A stretch of DNA of 64,000 bases from Stenotrophomonas rhizophila (GTDB lineage: Bacteria; Pseudomonadota; Gammaproteobacteria; Xanthomonadales; Xanthomonadaceae), in NCBI RefSeq assembly GCF_007667275.1, contig NZ_VDQT01000006.1, forward strand, positions 62,001 through 126,000, given 5' to 3'. The stretch's first letter is position 1; every line of letters begins with the position of its first letter. Shown here one piece after another: positions 24,896 to 34,189 of this stretch. Under the pieces are notes generated by a model. It searched no databases and had not been told where the DNA came from. It worked only from the letters and a program-made list of their open reading frames with translations. Made by a program: the position numbers and the translations under genes.

Positions 24896-25298
24896 GCGCT
24901 GCATAGCTGAACGCCTGTGACGCACGTCAATAAAATTTGCGGTGAAGGTTAAAAATTTGTCGCATTTGACGTTGAATTGACGCGAAGGTGTGGCATCGTA
25001 TTTGTGATGGACGTTCCATGCGTCATGAAAACATCGTTATCAGCAGTGCTGTTCCAGGTGTACTGACGCAATAGAAATTCATGGATGGCTTTTCGCGGGT
25101 TGGTCGTGCGGCGCAGGGACCGGACAGGCGTTCGGGGCGATTGCACACCAGGCGGGCGGGGTCCGGGTTTCACTCGCGAAAAGTGTTTGACCTTACATCC
25201 GATGCACCCTCGTCGCGCCCTTGCAGGCCGCGATGCGGCCTCGTATTTCCGTTTTTTCAGATCAAGCCGCTATTCCGTACGCCATAGGGAAGTTCCGT
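24896..25298 (+). promoter_or_regulatory. Probable virB promoter region with AT-rich direct repeats
   Basis: 403 bp without a gene. An AT-rich block (24930-25030) stands out. It holds TAAAATTTG (24931-24939) and TAAAAATTTG (24950-24959), near-identical repeats about two helical turns apart, followed by a candidate promoter TTGACG-N16-TATTTG (24977-25004). If that promoter is used, the virB7 message has a leader near 285 nt. No leader gene is supported. Confidence 0.45.
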
Positions 25299-25751
25299 AT
25301 GAAGCAAGCGTTACTGTCCAAGGGGTCCATCAGCGTTGTCGCCGCAGCCGCGATGCTGATGCTCGCAGGTTGCGCCACCAAGCCCGCCCCGGATTTCGGG
25401 GGGCGCTGGAAGCCGGTGAACCGCTTCGCCAGCACCACGATGGAAATCCCGCTCTACACCAGCTACGTGTATCAGGCCTCGCCGATGGACGGCACGCTGA
25501 AGACCATGCTCGAGCGGTGGGCGAAGGACTCGGGGATGACGCTGGACTACCGTCTCAGCTCCGACTACACGCTGTATGGCGCGGTCTCCACGATCGGCAC
25601 CACCAATCCGCAGCAGGCGGTGGTCGACGTCAGCGCCGCGTACGCGGGGCAGGGCGTGCTGGTGTCCATCGTCGGCAATCAGATCGTCGTGCAGCATGCG
25701 GCAGCGTCCACTGCTGCAGCAGCCGGCGCCGACGCCGCCGGCGGAAGCTGA
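25299..25751 (+). CDS. virB7: T4SS outer-membrane lipoprotein VirB7 (X-T4SS type, with N0-like domain)
   Basis: 150 residues, much longer than the 40-60 residues of Agrobacterium-type VirB7. Signal peptide with lipobox MLAGC (Cys 25). After a short linker (FGGRWKPVNRF) a folded domain of about 80 residues (LKTMLERWAKDSGMTLDYRLSSD in two parts, to VSIVGNQIVVQ) matches the N0 fold of secretins. This extra domain forms an outer ring in the Xanthomonas killing T4SS core complex. First gene of the virB run; virB8 follows 70 bp later. Confidence 0.92.
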   Translation: MKQALLSKGSISVVAAAAMLMLAGCATKPAPDFGGRWKPVNRFASTTMEIPLYTSYVYQASPMDGTLKTMLERWAKDSGMTLDYRLSSDYTLYGAVSTIGTTNPQQAVVDVSAAYAGQGVLVSIVGNQIVVQHAAASTAAAAGADAAGGS

Positions 25752-25821
25752 CATCGTTCCACGCAGCGCATGCCCGCAAGGGTGACGTTCCCAGGATGTT
25801 CGAGCAGTACGGAAGAATTCC

Positions 25822-26883
25822 ATGTTTCGAAAGAAGGACGCAGGCACCAGCCCCAAGGTCGACCAGGCCATTGCCAAGGCGGTCAGCTATGAGTTGACCG
25901 TCGCCGATCTCGCGCGCCGCAGCGAGCGCCGCGCGTGGTGGGTGGCCGGCTCGTCGCTGGTGATGTCGCTGGCACTGGCCGGTGGCTATTACTACATGCT
26001 GCCGTTGAAGGAGAAGGTGCCGTTCCTGGTCATGGCCGACGCCTACACCGGTACGGCCACGGTGGCACGGTTGACCGGGAGCTTCGAAGGCCAGGCCATC
26101 ACCGCCAGCGATGCGATCAACCGCAGCAACGTGGCGCAGTACGTCATGGCGCGCGAGTCCTACGACTTCGCGGTGATGGGCCTGCGCGACTGGCAGCTGG
26201 TGCACGTCATGTCGAGCAGGCCGGTCAGTGATGCCATCCGTGCGCGCTACGCCAACAACAATCCGCAAAGCCCGATCACGCTGTACGGAAAGGACCGCGC
26301 GATCCGGATCAAGATCCTGAGCATCACGCCGCTGGAAGCGCAGCCGAATGGCGGCTTCCGCGGGGCGTCGGTGCGCATCCAGCGCAGCATCTACGACAAG
26401 GTCAAGGCCAGCACCAATTACCTGGACAACCAGCTGGTGACCCTGCGCTTCCGCTATGACAACAACCTGGCGTTGAACGAACAGGAACGCATCCTCAATC
26501 CGCTCGGCATGGAAGTCTTCGAGTACCGGGTGGACAACGACTACGCGCGCGGCGTGCCGGGTCCGGATGACGCGGCACTCCAGCAGCAGGCCGAACAGTC
26601 GCAGCAGGCCGCCTGGGAGGCCAGCCAGGCCGCCGCCGCCGCTCCCGCGATCGACCCGGTCACCGGCCAGCCGGTGGCTGCGCCGCCAGGCTACCCGCAG
26701 GCTCAGCCCGGCCAGGCGCCGGGCTATCCGGGGCAGGCGCCCGCGCCCGCTCAGGCCTACCCAGCGCAGCAGGCAGTGCCGGGGCCGCACCCGGTGCAGG
26801 GGCAGCAGATGCAGGGACCGCCGGCACCGACGCCGGCACAGGGAATTTCCACCGGACGTGCTGATGGAGCGAGCAACCGATGA
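25822..26883 (+). CDS. virB8: T4SS inner-membrane protein VirB8
   Basis: 353 residues. Short cytoplasmic N-terminus, one membrane helix (WWVAGSSLVMSLALAGGYYYML, in part residues 38-59), then the NTF2-like periplasmic domain (VPFLVMADAYTGTATVARL, FAVMGLRDWQLVHVM, VTLRFRYDNN). Unusually, about 100 residues of Pro/Gln/Ala/Gly-rich tail (from about residue 248) extend past the domain. VirB8 is an assembly scaffold of the inner-membrane complex. It overlaps virB9 by 4 bases (ATGA). Confidence 0.93.
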   Translation: MFRKKDAGTSPKVDQAIAKAVSYELTVADLARRSERRAWWVAGSSLVMSLALAGGYYYMLPLKEKVPFLVMADAYTGTATVARLTGSFEGQAITASDAINRSNVAQYVMARESYDFAVMGLRDWQLVHVMSSRPVSDAIRARYANNNPQSPITLYGKDRAIRIKILSITPLEAQPNGGFRGASVRIQRSIYDKVKASTNYLDNQLVTLRFRYDNNLALNEQERILNPLGMEVFEYRVDNDYARGVPGPDDAALQQQAEQSQQAAWEASQAAAAAPAIDPVTGQPVAAPPGYPQAQPGQAPGYPGQAPAPAQAYPAQQAVPGPHPVQGQQMQGPPAPTPAQGISTGRADGASNR

Positions 26884-27659
26884 GTAGTCGCAAGGTAAAG
26901 GGGAGCGTATTGGCGGTCGCGTCGATGCTGTCCATGATGTTTTCCACCGCCGTGTCGGCGCAGGCCGTGGACCATTACCAGTACGAGCAGGACCGCATCT
27001 ACCCGGTGCGTACCGGCCTGGGCCTGACCACCCAGATCGAGCTGAGTCCCAACGAGAAGATCCTGGATTACAGCACCGGTTTCAGTACCGGCTGGGAACT
27101 CACGCGACGTGAGAACGTGTTCTATCTCAAGCCGAAGAACGTCGACGTGGACACCAACATGATGGTGCGCACCGAGACCCACTCCTACATCTTCGAGTTG
27201 AAGGTGGTGGCGACTGACTGGCGTGAGCTCGAGCAGGCGCGTCGCGCCGGCGTGCAGTACAAGATCGCCTTCACCTACCCGAGCGATACCGAGTTCGGCA
27301 TCGCCCAGGAAGCGGTCGAGGAGGAGGCCAAGCCGCTGCTGAGCACCGAACTGGCCAAGGACCGCCAGTACAACTTCGACTATTCGTATTCCACCCGGCG
27401 CGCCAAGAAGATGGGCTGGTTGATCCCGGTCAACGTGTACGACGACAGCCGCTTCACCTACGTCAAGCTGCCCAGCTCGCCCGAATACAAGACCGGCATC
27501 TTCCCGGCCGTGTTCGGCCGCGATGAAGAGTACGGCGAGGAGTACGTGGTCAATACGACGGTGGAGGGCAACACCCTGATCGTCCATGGGACCTACCCGT
27601 ATCTGGTCGTCCGCCACGGTGACAACGTGGTGGGCCTGCGAAGGAACGTCAAGAAATGA
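26880..27659 (+). CDS. virB9: T4SS core complex protein VirB9
   Basis: 259 residues. Signal peptide (AVASMLSMMFSTAVSAQA), then the VirB9 N-terminal beta domain (DRIYPVRTGLGLTTQIEL, FSTGWELTRRENVFYLKP) and the C-terminal lobe that binds VirB7 and VirB10 (RFTYVKLPSSPEYKTGIFPA, YLVVRHGDNVVGLRR). Part of the outer-membrane core ring. It overlaps virB8 before and virB10 after, each by 4 bases, so translation is coupled through virB8-9-10. Confidence 0.95.
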   Translation: MSSRKVKGSVLAVASMLSMMFSTAVSAQAVDHYQYEQDRIYPVRTGLGLTTQIELSPNEKILDYSTGFSTGWELTRRENVFYLKPKNVDVDTNMMVRTETHSYIFELKVVATDWRELEQARRAGVQYKIAFTYPSDTEFGIAQEAVEEEAKPLLSTELAKDRQYNFDYSYSTRRAKKMGWLIPVNVYDDSRFTYVKLPSSPEYKTGIFPAVFGRDEEYGEEYVVNTTVEGNTLIVHGTYPYLVVRHGDNVVGLRRNVKK

Positions 27660-28894
27660 GCCAGCACACCACTCCCGGCAACGGCCCGAACGACCCGAAT
27701 GACCCGCGCGATGAACGCCATGGCGCGGATCCGTCCAACCCCTATTTCGGCAATGCACACGCCACGGCGACCCCGGACCTGGACGCCGGCGCGCCGCAGC
27801 TGCGGTCTGCCGAAGAACAGCGGCTGAACCGCAAGGCGCTGGCCTTCCTGGGCGGTATCGTGGTCCTGCTGATCGCGATGGGCTTCCTCCTGTTCCGCAA
27901 GGCCAGCACCGACGAGCCGGTCCGGCGCGCGCCGGAAACCACGCGTGCGGCCGCGCCGGAACTGCCGCGGCTGGCGCCCAGCGCACCGCTGCCGCCGGCC
28001 GAAGCCGCCGAGCCGATTCCGATGCTGCCGCCGCTGCCGGAGGAGGAACTGTCGCGCAGCAGTCGTCGCGGCTTTGCCAGCGACCTGCCCGAGCGTGACC
28101 TGGATCGCGGCCCGACGCTGCTCGACCGCCGCATCGGCGCCGGCAACGGCACGGTGAGCGAGGTCGAACGCGCGCAGAGCGCGAGCGACGATTACACCAA
28201 GGCGATGCTGGCGGCGATCCAGGCCCAGAATGGCACCCAGCCCGCTGGCCCGCAGCGCGTGCGGCGCGGACCGGACGTCGACGATGTGTCCAGCGCGGCC
28301 TTCATCCGCTCGCCGGATGCGCTGCTGGTGCGCGGCACCTACCTGCGTTGCATCCTGGAAACCCGCATCATCACCGACTTCGCGGGCTACACCTCGTGCC
28401 TGCTGACCGAGCCGGTGTACTCCATCAACGGCCGCACCCTGCTGTTGCCGAAGGGGTCGAAGATCTACGGTTCCTACGGCGGTGGCCCGGTCGGCGAGCG
28501 CGTGGAGGTGATCTGGGACCGCATCACCACGCCCAACGGTATCGACGTGGCCATGTCCAGCCCGGGCATCGACGGCCTGGGCGGCGCCGGCATGCCCGGC
28601 CAGTACAGCGCGCACTGGGGCAGCCGGATTGCGTCCGCGCTGATGATCAGCCTGATCGCCGATGCCTTCAAGTACGCCGCCGCCGAAAACGGTCCGGAAA
28701 CCACCACCATTACCGGCAGCGGCCTGGCCGTGCAGTCGCCCTACGAGAGTGCCACCGCACGCCAGATGGAGCGGCTGGCCGGCGAAGCGCTGAGCCAGCG
28801 TCGCCCGCCGACCGTGACCATCAACCAGGGCACGCGCATCAACGTCTATGTCGCCAAGGATGTCGACTTCACCGATGTGCTTGGACGCCGTTGA
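27656..28894 (+). CDS. virB10: T4SS core complex protein VirB10
   Basis: 412 residues. Cytoplasmic N-terminus of about 60 residues, one membrane helix (ALAFLGGIVVLLIAMGFLLF, about 62-81), a Pro-rich periplasmic stalk, and the TrbI-like beta-barrel domain (GTYLRCILETRIITDFAG, GSKIYGSYGGGPVGERVEV, QGTRINVYVAKDVDF). VirB10 spans both membranes and senses ATP use by the motor. It overlaps virB9 and is followed 15 bp later by virB11. Confidence 0.95.
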   Translation: MSQHTTPGNGPNDPNDPRDERHGADPSNPYFGNAHATATPDLDAGAPQLRSAEEQRLNRKALAFLGGIVVLLIAMGFLLFRKASTDEPVRRAPETTRAAAPELPRLAPSAPLPPAEAAEPIPMLPPLPEEELSRSSRRGFASDLPERDLDRGPTLLDRRIGAGNGTVSEVERAQSASDDYTKAMLAAIQAQNGTQPAGPQRVRRGPDVDDVSSAAFIRSPDALLVRGTYLRCILETRIITDFAGYTSCLLTEPVYSINGRTLLLPKGSKIYGSYGGGPVGERVEVIWDRITTPNGIDVAMSSPGIDGLGGAGMPGQYSAHWGSRIASALMISLIADAFKYAAAENGPETTTITGSGLAVQSPYESATARQMERLAGEALSQRRPPTVTINQGTRINVYVAKDVDFTDVLGRR

Positions 28895-28909
28895 CGGACT
28901 GACCTGATC

Positions 28910-29953
28910 ATGGATGCCGAAGTGGCCCCTCTTGCCCTGGTCTCAAGCGATTTCCTGCACTATCAGTACGAAGTGCTGGGCATCGCCGAGTACATGCGCT
29001 CGCCCGAAGTGACGGAGATCTGCATCAACCGTCCGGGCGAGTTGTACCTGGAGACCCGGGCAGGGTGGCAGCGGGTGGAAGTTCCCGGGCTCACCTTCGA
29101 GCGTGCCCGCCAGTTCTGCACCGCCGTGGTGAATGAAAGCAACACCGGCCAGCGCATCACCGATGCCGACCCGGTGGTGTCGCTGACCTTCCCGACGGGG
29201 CAGCGCGCCCAGTTCGTGATTCCGCCGGCCTGCGATGCGGGCAAGGTGTCGATCACCATCCGCCTGCCGTCCAAGCACACCAAGACGCTCGGCCAGTACC
29301 AGGAAGATGGCTTCTTCAACCAGATCCTGGAGCAGGACGGCAGCCTGACCGAGCAGGACCGCGAACTGCTGGAACTGCGCAGCTCGCGTGACTACGCCGA
29401 GTTCTTCCGGCGCGCGGTGAAGTACCGCAAGAACATCGTGGTGTCCGGCGCCACCGGCAGCGGCAAGACCACCTTCATGAAGGCGCTGGTCAACCATATT
29501 CCGGACGACGAGCGGCTGGTTACCATCGAAGACGCGCGCGAGCTGTTCATCACCCAGCCCAACGTCGTGCACCTGCTGTACTCCAAGGGCGGGCAGAGCA
29601 CCAGCAACGTCACCGCCAAGACCTGCATGGAAGCCTGCCTGCGCATGAAGCCGGAGCGGATCATCCTGGCCGAGCTGCGCGGCGATGAAGCGTTTTACTT
29701 CATCCGAAACTGCGCCTCCGGCCACCCGGGCTCGATCACCAGCTGCCACGCCGGCAGCCCGGAGCAGACCTGGGACCAGCTGGCGCTGATGGTGAAGGCG
29801 TCGGCGGAAGGATCGGGGCTGGAGTTCGCGGTCATCAAACGGCTGCTGATGATGACCATCGACATCGTGGTGCACATCAAGGCGCACGCCGGCGCGCGCT
29901 ACATCACCGGGATCGATTTCAACCCCGGGCGTACCCAGGGACAGGAGGGCTGA
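28910..29953 (+). CDS. virB11: T4SS traffic ATPase VirB11
   Basis: 347 residues, hexameric AAA+-like secretion ATPase on the cytoplasmic face. Walker A GATGSGKTTFMKAL (about 180-193), Asp box EDARELF, Walker B region RIILAELRGDEAFYF, and His box GHPGSITSCHAGSP are all intact. The N-terminal domain includes VTEICINRPGELYLE. It lies 15 bp after virB10 and 1 bp before virB1, within the same operon. Confidence 0.96.
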   Translation: MDAEVAPLALVSSDFLHYQYEVLGIAEYMRSPEVTEICINRPGELYLETRAGWQRVEVPGLTFERARQFCTAVVNESNTGQRITDADPVVSLTFPTGQRAQFVIPPACDAGKVSITIRLPSKHTKTLGQYQEDGFFNQILEQDGSLTEQDRELLELRSSRDYAEFFRRAVKYRKNIVVSGATGSGKTTFMKALVNHIPDDERLVTIEDARELFITQPNVVHLLYSKGGQSTSNVTAKTCMEACLRMKPERIILAELRGDEAFYFIRNCASGHPGSITSCHAGSPEQTWDQLALMVKASAEGSGLEFAVIKRLLMMTIDIVVHIKAHAGARYITGIDFNPGRTQGQEG

Positions 29954-29954
29954 C

Positions 29955-30866
29955 ATGTTGCCAGGACTGGAAATGCTTGCGTGCCCGGAAATGGCCGTGC
30001 CCATGGACGTCATGCAGCACGTGATCAACGTGGAGTCGTCGCGCAACCCCTACGCCATCGGCGTGGTCGGCGGGGCGCTCGCGCGCCAGCCGAAGCAGCT
30101 GGATGAGGCGCTCGCCACCGTGCGCATGCTGGAGGAGAAGGGCTACAACTTCTCCGTGGGGCTGGCCCAGGTCAACCGTTACAACCTGCCCAAGTACGGC
30201 CTGGATTCGTACGAAAAGGCGTTCCGCCAGTGCGACAACCTGGTCGCCGGCTCGCGCATCCTGGCCGAGTGCTACCAGCGCTCTGGCGGCGACTGGGGCA
30301 AGTCGTTCAGCTGCTACTACTCGGGCAACTTCACCACCGGCTTCCGGCACGGCTACGTGCAGAAGATCTATGACTCGATCCAGAAGGGCCAGCGCGTGGC
30401 GGCCAACGGCAGCGTGGCGCCCATCAACGTGATCGACCGCGGCACGCGGCGCACGGTGAAGGTGGAGCACCACCCGCAGACCGCGGTTGGGATGCAGGGC
30501 CGCATCGTGGCCCAGACCGCGCCCTCGCAGATGGCCCCCGGGGTTCCCGAAGATCCGGCCCGTGCCTACGTGGTCTATCCCTCGACCTCGGCCATGGCGC
30601 GCGGCAGCCTGGTCAACCTGGCCGACCAGGCGCTGTCGCGCGTGGTACTGGGTGCGGTCGACAACGCCATGCCGCCGCCCCAGCCGCTACCTGCGCCGCC
30701 GGTAGCGGCCGCGCCCGGCGGGGCGGAAGCCCCGGTCCGGCTGAGGCCCTGGAGCGAACGCAATGCACCGGCAGCGCTGCCGGTGGAACCCGCAACGTAT
30801 TCCGCACCGGTGGCGCCGCCGCCGGTACAACCGATTCCCGCAGGGGATGCGGCCTTCGTGTTCTGA
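29955..30866 (+). CDS. virB1: T4SS lytic transglycosylase VirB1
   Basis: 303 residues. The SLT lysozyme-like domain fills residues 15-150: catalytic glutamate in VINVESSRNPYAIGVV, then FSVGLAQVNRYNLPKYG and YYSGNFTTGFRHGYV. It opens the peptidoglycan for assembly of the machine. A Pro/Ala-rich tail (about 230-303) follows. No signal peptide is apparent at the ATG at 29955, and no upstream in-frame start adds one, so export may be atypical. Starts right after virB11. Confidence 0.9.
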   Translation: MLPGLEMLACPEMAVPMDVMQHVINVESSRNPYAIGVVGGALARQPKQLDEALATVRMLEEKGYNFSVGLAQVNRYNLPKYGLDSYEKAFRQCDNLVAGSRILAECYQRSGGDWGKSFSCYYSGNFTTGFRHGYVQKIYDSIQKGQRVAANGSVAPINVIDRGTRRTVKVEHHPQTAVGMQGRIVAQTAPSQMAPGVPEDPARAYVVYPSTSAMARGSLVNLADQALSRVVLGAVDNAMPPPQPLPAPPVAAAPGGAEAPVRLRPWSERNAPAALPVEPATYSAPVAPPPVQPIPAGDAAFVF

Positions 30867-30938
30867 CGAAGGCATGGCGTGGCCAGGCCCCCGATTGGCC
30901 AATTCAACAATGCAAGCCCATCAACAAGGATATCCACC

Positions 30939-31337
30939 ATGAAGCGATCCACCCCCGACCTCGTCACCGCGCAGCGCACGCTGAAGACCCTCCTGATGGC
31001 CGTCGCCTTCGTTGGCGCACTGGCCGCCCCTCAGGCATTCGCACAGGAATTCGGCGGGACCGACGTCAAGGTCTGCGGCTTCTTCGACAGCATCAACGGC
31101 CTGCTCAGCATCGCCTCGATCGCCGTGGTGACCATCGCGGTCATCTTCGCCGGTTACCAGATCGCCTTCGCGCACAAGCGCATTGGCGACGTTGCCCCGA
31201 TCCTCATCGGTGGCCTGCTGATCGGCGCGGCTGGCCAGATCGCGAGCATGCTGCTGGGCGACAGCTCCGGCAATTCGGCCTGCGCCAAGCCGGCCGCCTT
31301 CCTGCTGGAACAGGCCGCGACCTACTACGGTGCATAA
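30939..31337 (+). CDS. virB2: T4SS pilin VirB2
   Basis: 132 residues from the ATG at 30939; AAGGA lies just upstream. Long signal peptide (LKTLLMAVAFVGALAAPQAFA), then a mature pilin with two hydrophobic helices (LLSIASIAVVTIAVIFAGYQI and VAPILIGGLLIGAAGQIASML) joined by a short basic loop (AHKRIGD). Two cysteines (KVCGFF, SACAKP) could form a disulfide, as in other VirB2-like pilins. Overlaps virB3 by 8 bases. Confidence 0.93.
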   Translation: MKRSTPDLVTAQRTLKTLLMAVAFVGALAAPQAFAQEFGGTDVKVCGFFDSINGLLSIASIAVVTIAVIFAGYQIAFAHKRIGDVAPILIGGLLIGAAGQIASMLLGDSSGNSACAKPAAFLLEQAATYYGA

Positions 31338-31638
31338 GAACGTCGTCTTCCGCGGCTGTACGCGCCCGGCGATGTTCCTGGGCGTTCCCTACGTGCCGTT
31401 CTTCTTCGTCGTCGGTGGGCTGTTCCTGCTCAGCGTCTACACGAACTTCTGGTACCTGGCGAGCATCCCGGTGGCCATTTTCGTGATGCGGCAGATGGCC
31501 AAGCGCGACGAGATGATCTTCAGGCTCATGGGCCTGCGCCTTCAGTTCAAACTGAAGGCGCGCAATGTCCAGGCCAACGATGGCATGTGGGTATTCACCC
31601 CCAACCATTACCGCAGCAAACCGGCACCCAGGGATTGA
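31330..31638 (+). CDS. virB3: T4SS inner-membrane protein VirB3
   Basis: 102 residues from a GTG that overlaps the virB2 stop. VirB3 signature at the N-terminus (FRGCTRPAMFLGVPYVPFFF) followed by two membrane segments (VGGLFLLSVYTNFWYLAS and the adjacent IPVAIFVMRQM). It partners the VirB4 ATPase, whose gene follows 62 bp later. Confidence 0.92.
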   Translation: MHKNVVFRGCTRPAMFLGVPYVPFFFVVGGLFLLSVYTNFWYLASIPVAIFVMRQMAKRDEMIFRLMGLRLQFKLKARNVQANDGMWVFTPNHYRSKPAPRD

Positions 31639-31700
31639 GTGCCACCGGGTCCGCGCAGCCAGCTGCGCGGACCTTCCGGAACCCCATACGAAGGCGCAGC

Positions 31701-34145
31701 ATGTTCAGCCCAGACACGTCCATTGCCGAGTTCATCCCGCTGTCGTCGCACGTGGCCGCCAACGTCGTGAAGACCACCGGCGGCGACTACCTGCTGACCT
31801 GGCACCTGGAAGGGTTGCCCTTCGTCGGCCGCGAAGACTGGGAGCTCGAGCACAAGCACAACACCTTCAACCGCCTGCTGCAGACACTGCGCGCGCCGGA
31901 CTTCGTCAACGTGGCGTTCTGGGCCCATGACATCCGCCGCCGCCGCACCCTCAAGGGCCGGAGTTCATTCCGGCAGAAGTTCAACCAGGACGTCTCCGAC
32001 CAGTACATGGGCATGCTGTCTTCGCAGCGCATCATGCAGAACGAGCTGTACCTGACCATGATCTATCGCCCGGTGGTGGCGGGGAAGCGGTTCGTGGAGC
32101 GGTCCGCCAATGTGACCAAGCTGCAGGCGGAACAGAACCAGGCGGTCGAAAAACTGCTGGAGCTGGCCAACAACGTAGAAGCGGTGATCCGCGACTACGC
32201 ACCGTACCGGCTGGGCATGTATGAAGCGAAGAACGGTATCGTGTTCTCCGAAACGCTGGAGTTCTTCGGCTACCTGATCAACCGCATCGACGAGCCGGTT
32301 CCGGTACTGCCCGCGCCGGTCAAGGACTACCTGCCGGTCAGCAAGCACCTGTTCTCGGCCAAGACCGGCGACTTCGTGATCGCCACCCCAAATGGCGTGA
32401 ACCACTTCGGCGCCATCCTCAACATCAAGGAATTCGCCGAAGGCACTTACCCGGGCATCCTCAACGGGCTGAAGTACCTGGACTTCGAATACGTGGTCAC
32501 CCATTCCTTCAGCCCGATGGGGCGGCAGGATGCGCTCAAGGTCCTGGACCGGACCAAGGGCATGATGATCTCGTCCGGCGACAAGGCAGTCAGCCAGATC
32601 ATCGAGCTGGACCAGGCCATGGACCAGCTGTCGTCGGGAAATTTCGTGCTCGGCGAATACCACTACACGCTGGCGGTGTACGCCGACAGCCAGGCCAAGC
32701 TGTCCCAGAACGTCGCCACCACCCGCGCCGAGTTGTCCAACGCCGGCTTCGTGTCGGTCAAGGAAGACCTCGCCGTGACCTCGTCGTTCTATGCGCAGCT
32801 GCCGGGCAACTGGCGCTACCGCACCCGGCTGGCCAACCTGAGTTCGCTGAACTTCCTCGGCCTGTCGCCGCTGCACAACTTCGCCACCGGCAAGCAGAAC
32901 AACAATCCTTGGGGCGAGTGCGTCACCACCCTGCAGACCACCAACGGCCAGCCGTATTACTTCAACTTCCATGCCACCCACCCGTCGGAGAACTCGCTGG
33001 GTGAGAAGGCCATCGCCAATACGATGGTCATCGGCAAGTCCGGTACCGGCAAGACCGCGCTGATCAACTTCCTGCTCAGCCAGGTACAGAAGTACGACCC
33101 GTCGCCGACCATCTTCTTCTTCGACAAGGACCGTGGCGCGGAGATCTTCGTCCGCGCCTGCGGCGGCAACTACTTGGCACTGGAGAACGGGGCGTCGACC
33201 GGCTTCAACCCCTTCCAATGCGAGAACAGCGAGTCCAACGTCCAGTTCCTGGCCGACCTGATCAAGGTCCTGGCCGGCAAGAAGGACTACAGCGCCCGCG
33301 AGGAAGAGGACATCTACCGCGCAGTGGAGAGCATGCTGGACACGCCGATGCACCTGCGCAACATGACCAATTTCCAGAAGAGCCTGCCCAACATGGGCGA
33401 CGACGGCCTGTACGCGCGGATGCGCCGCTGGACGCAGGGCAACTCGCTGGGCTGGGTGTTCGACAACCCGGTCGATACGGTGGACCTGAGCAAGGCCAAC
33501 ATCATCGGCTTCGACTACACCGACATCATCGACAACCCCGAAGTACGCGTGCCGGTGATCAACTACCTGCTGCACCGGCTGGAGTCGCTGATCGACGGTC
33601 GTCCGCTGATCTATGTGATGGATGAGTTCTGGAAGATCCTGGACGGCGAGGGCGGTCTGAAGGAATTCGCCAAGAACAAGCAGAAGACCATCCGAAAGCA
33701 GAACGGCCTCGGCATCTTCGCGACGCAGAGTCCGGAGGATGCGCTGAAGAGCGACATCTCCGCGGCGCTGATCGAGCAGACCGCGACGCTGATCCTGCTG
33801 CCGAACCCCAACGCCAGCAAGACCGATTACATGGACGGCTTGAAGCTGACCGAGGCGGAGTTCCGTGTGGTCACCGCCCTGGACGAGCGCTCGCGCTGCT
33901 TCCTGGTCAAGCAGGGGCATGCCTCCAGCGTGTGCCAGCTCAACCTGCGCGGGATGGACAACATCCTGTCGGTGATTTCGGCGTCCACCGACAACATCGA
34001 CGTGATGCACAAGGTGCTGCAGACCGCAGCGATACGGGCGAGGGTTCCGGTCAGCGAGCTCACCCCGGAACAGTGGCTGGAAGAGTTCTACAAGCAACGC
34101 AAGGGATCGGGCAAGCCGACGGCGGCCAGCCCGGACGCGGCATGA
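31701..34145 (+). CDS. virB4: T4SS ATPase VirB4
   Basis: 814 residues from the ATG at 31701 (MFSPDTSIAEFIPLSSHV). The frame is open upstream, but conserved sequence begins here. N-terminal CagE/TrbE/VirB domain, then the ATPase domain with Walker A IGKSGTGKTALINFLL (about 443-458) and Walker B LIYVMDEFWKIL (about 635), and the C-terminal FATQSPEDAL. The essential ATPase of the inner-membrane complex, needed for pilus assembly and substrate transfer. Confidence 0.96.
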   Translation: MFSPDTSIAEFIPLSSHVAANVVKTTGGDYLLTWHLEGLPFVGREDWELEHKHNTFNRLLQTLRAPDFVNVAFWAHDIRRRRTLKGRSSFRQKFNQDVSDQYMGMLSSQRIMQNELYLTMIYRPVVAGKRFVERSANVTKLQAEQNQAVEKLLELANNVEAVIRDYAPYRLGMYEAKNGIVFSETLEFFGYLINRIDEPVPVLPAPVKDYLPVSKHLFSAKTGDFVIATPNGVNHFGAILNIKEFAEGTYPGILNGLKYLDFEYVVTHSFSPMGRQDALKVLDRTKGMMISSGDKAVSQIIELDQAMDQLSSGNFVLGEYHYTLAVYADSQAKLSQNVATTRAELSNAGFVSVKEDLAVTSSFYAQLPGNWRYRTRLANLSSLNFLGLSPLHNFATGKQNNNPWGECVTTLQTTNGQPYYFNFHATHPSENSLGEKAIANTMVIGKSGTGKTALINFLLSQVQKYDPSPTIFFFDKDRGAEIFVRACGGNYLALENGASTGFNPFQCENSESNVQFLADLIKVLAGKKDYSAREEEDIYRAVESMLDTPMHLRNMTNFQKSLPNMGDDGLYARMRRWTQGNSLGWVFDNPVDTVDLSKANIIGFDYTDIIDNPEVRVPVINYLLHRLESLIDGRPLIYVMDEFWKILDGEGGLKEFAKNKQKTIRKQNGLGIFATQSPEDALKSDISAALIEQTATLILLPNPNASKTDYMDGLKLTEAEFRVVTALDERSRCFLVKQGHASSVCQLNLRGMDNILSVISASTDNIDVMHKVLQTAAIRARVPVSELTPEQWLEEFYKQRKGSGKPTAASPDAA

Positions 34146-34189
34146 CGCAAGGCGACGGCCCGATGGCCCACACGATATTGGAGACTGCG

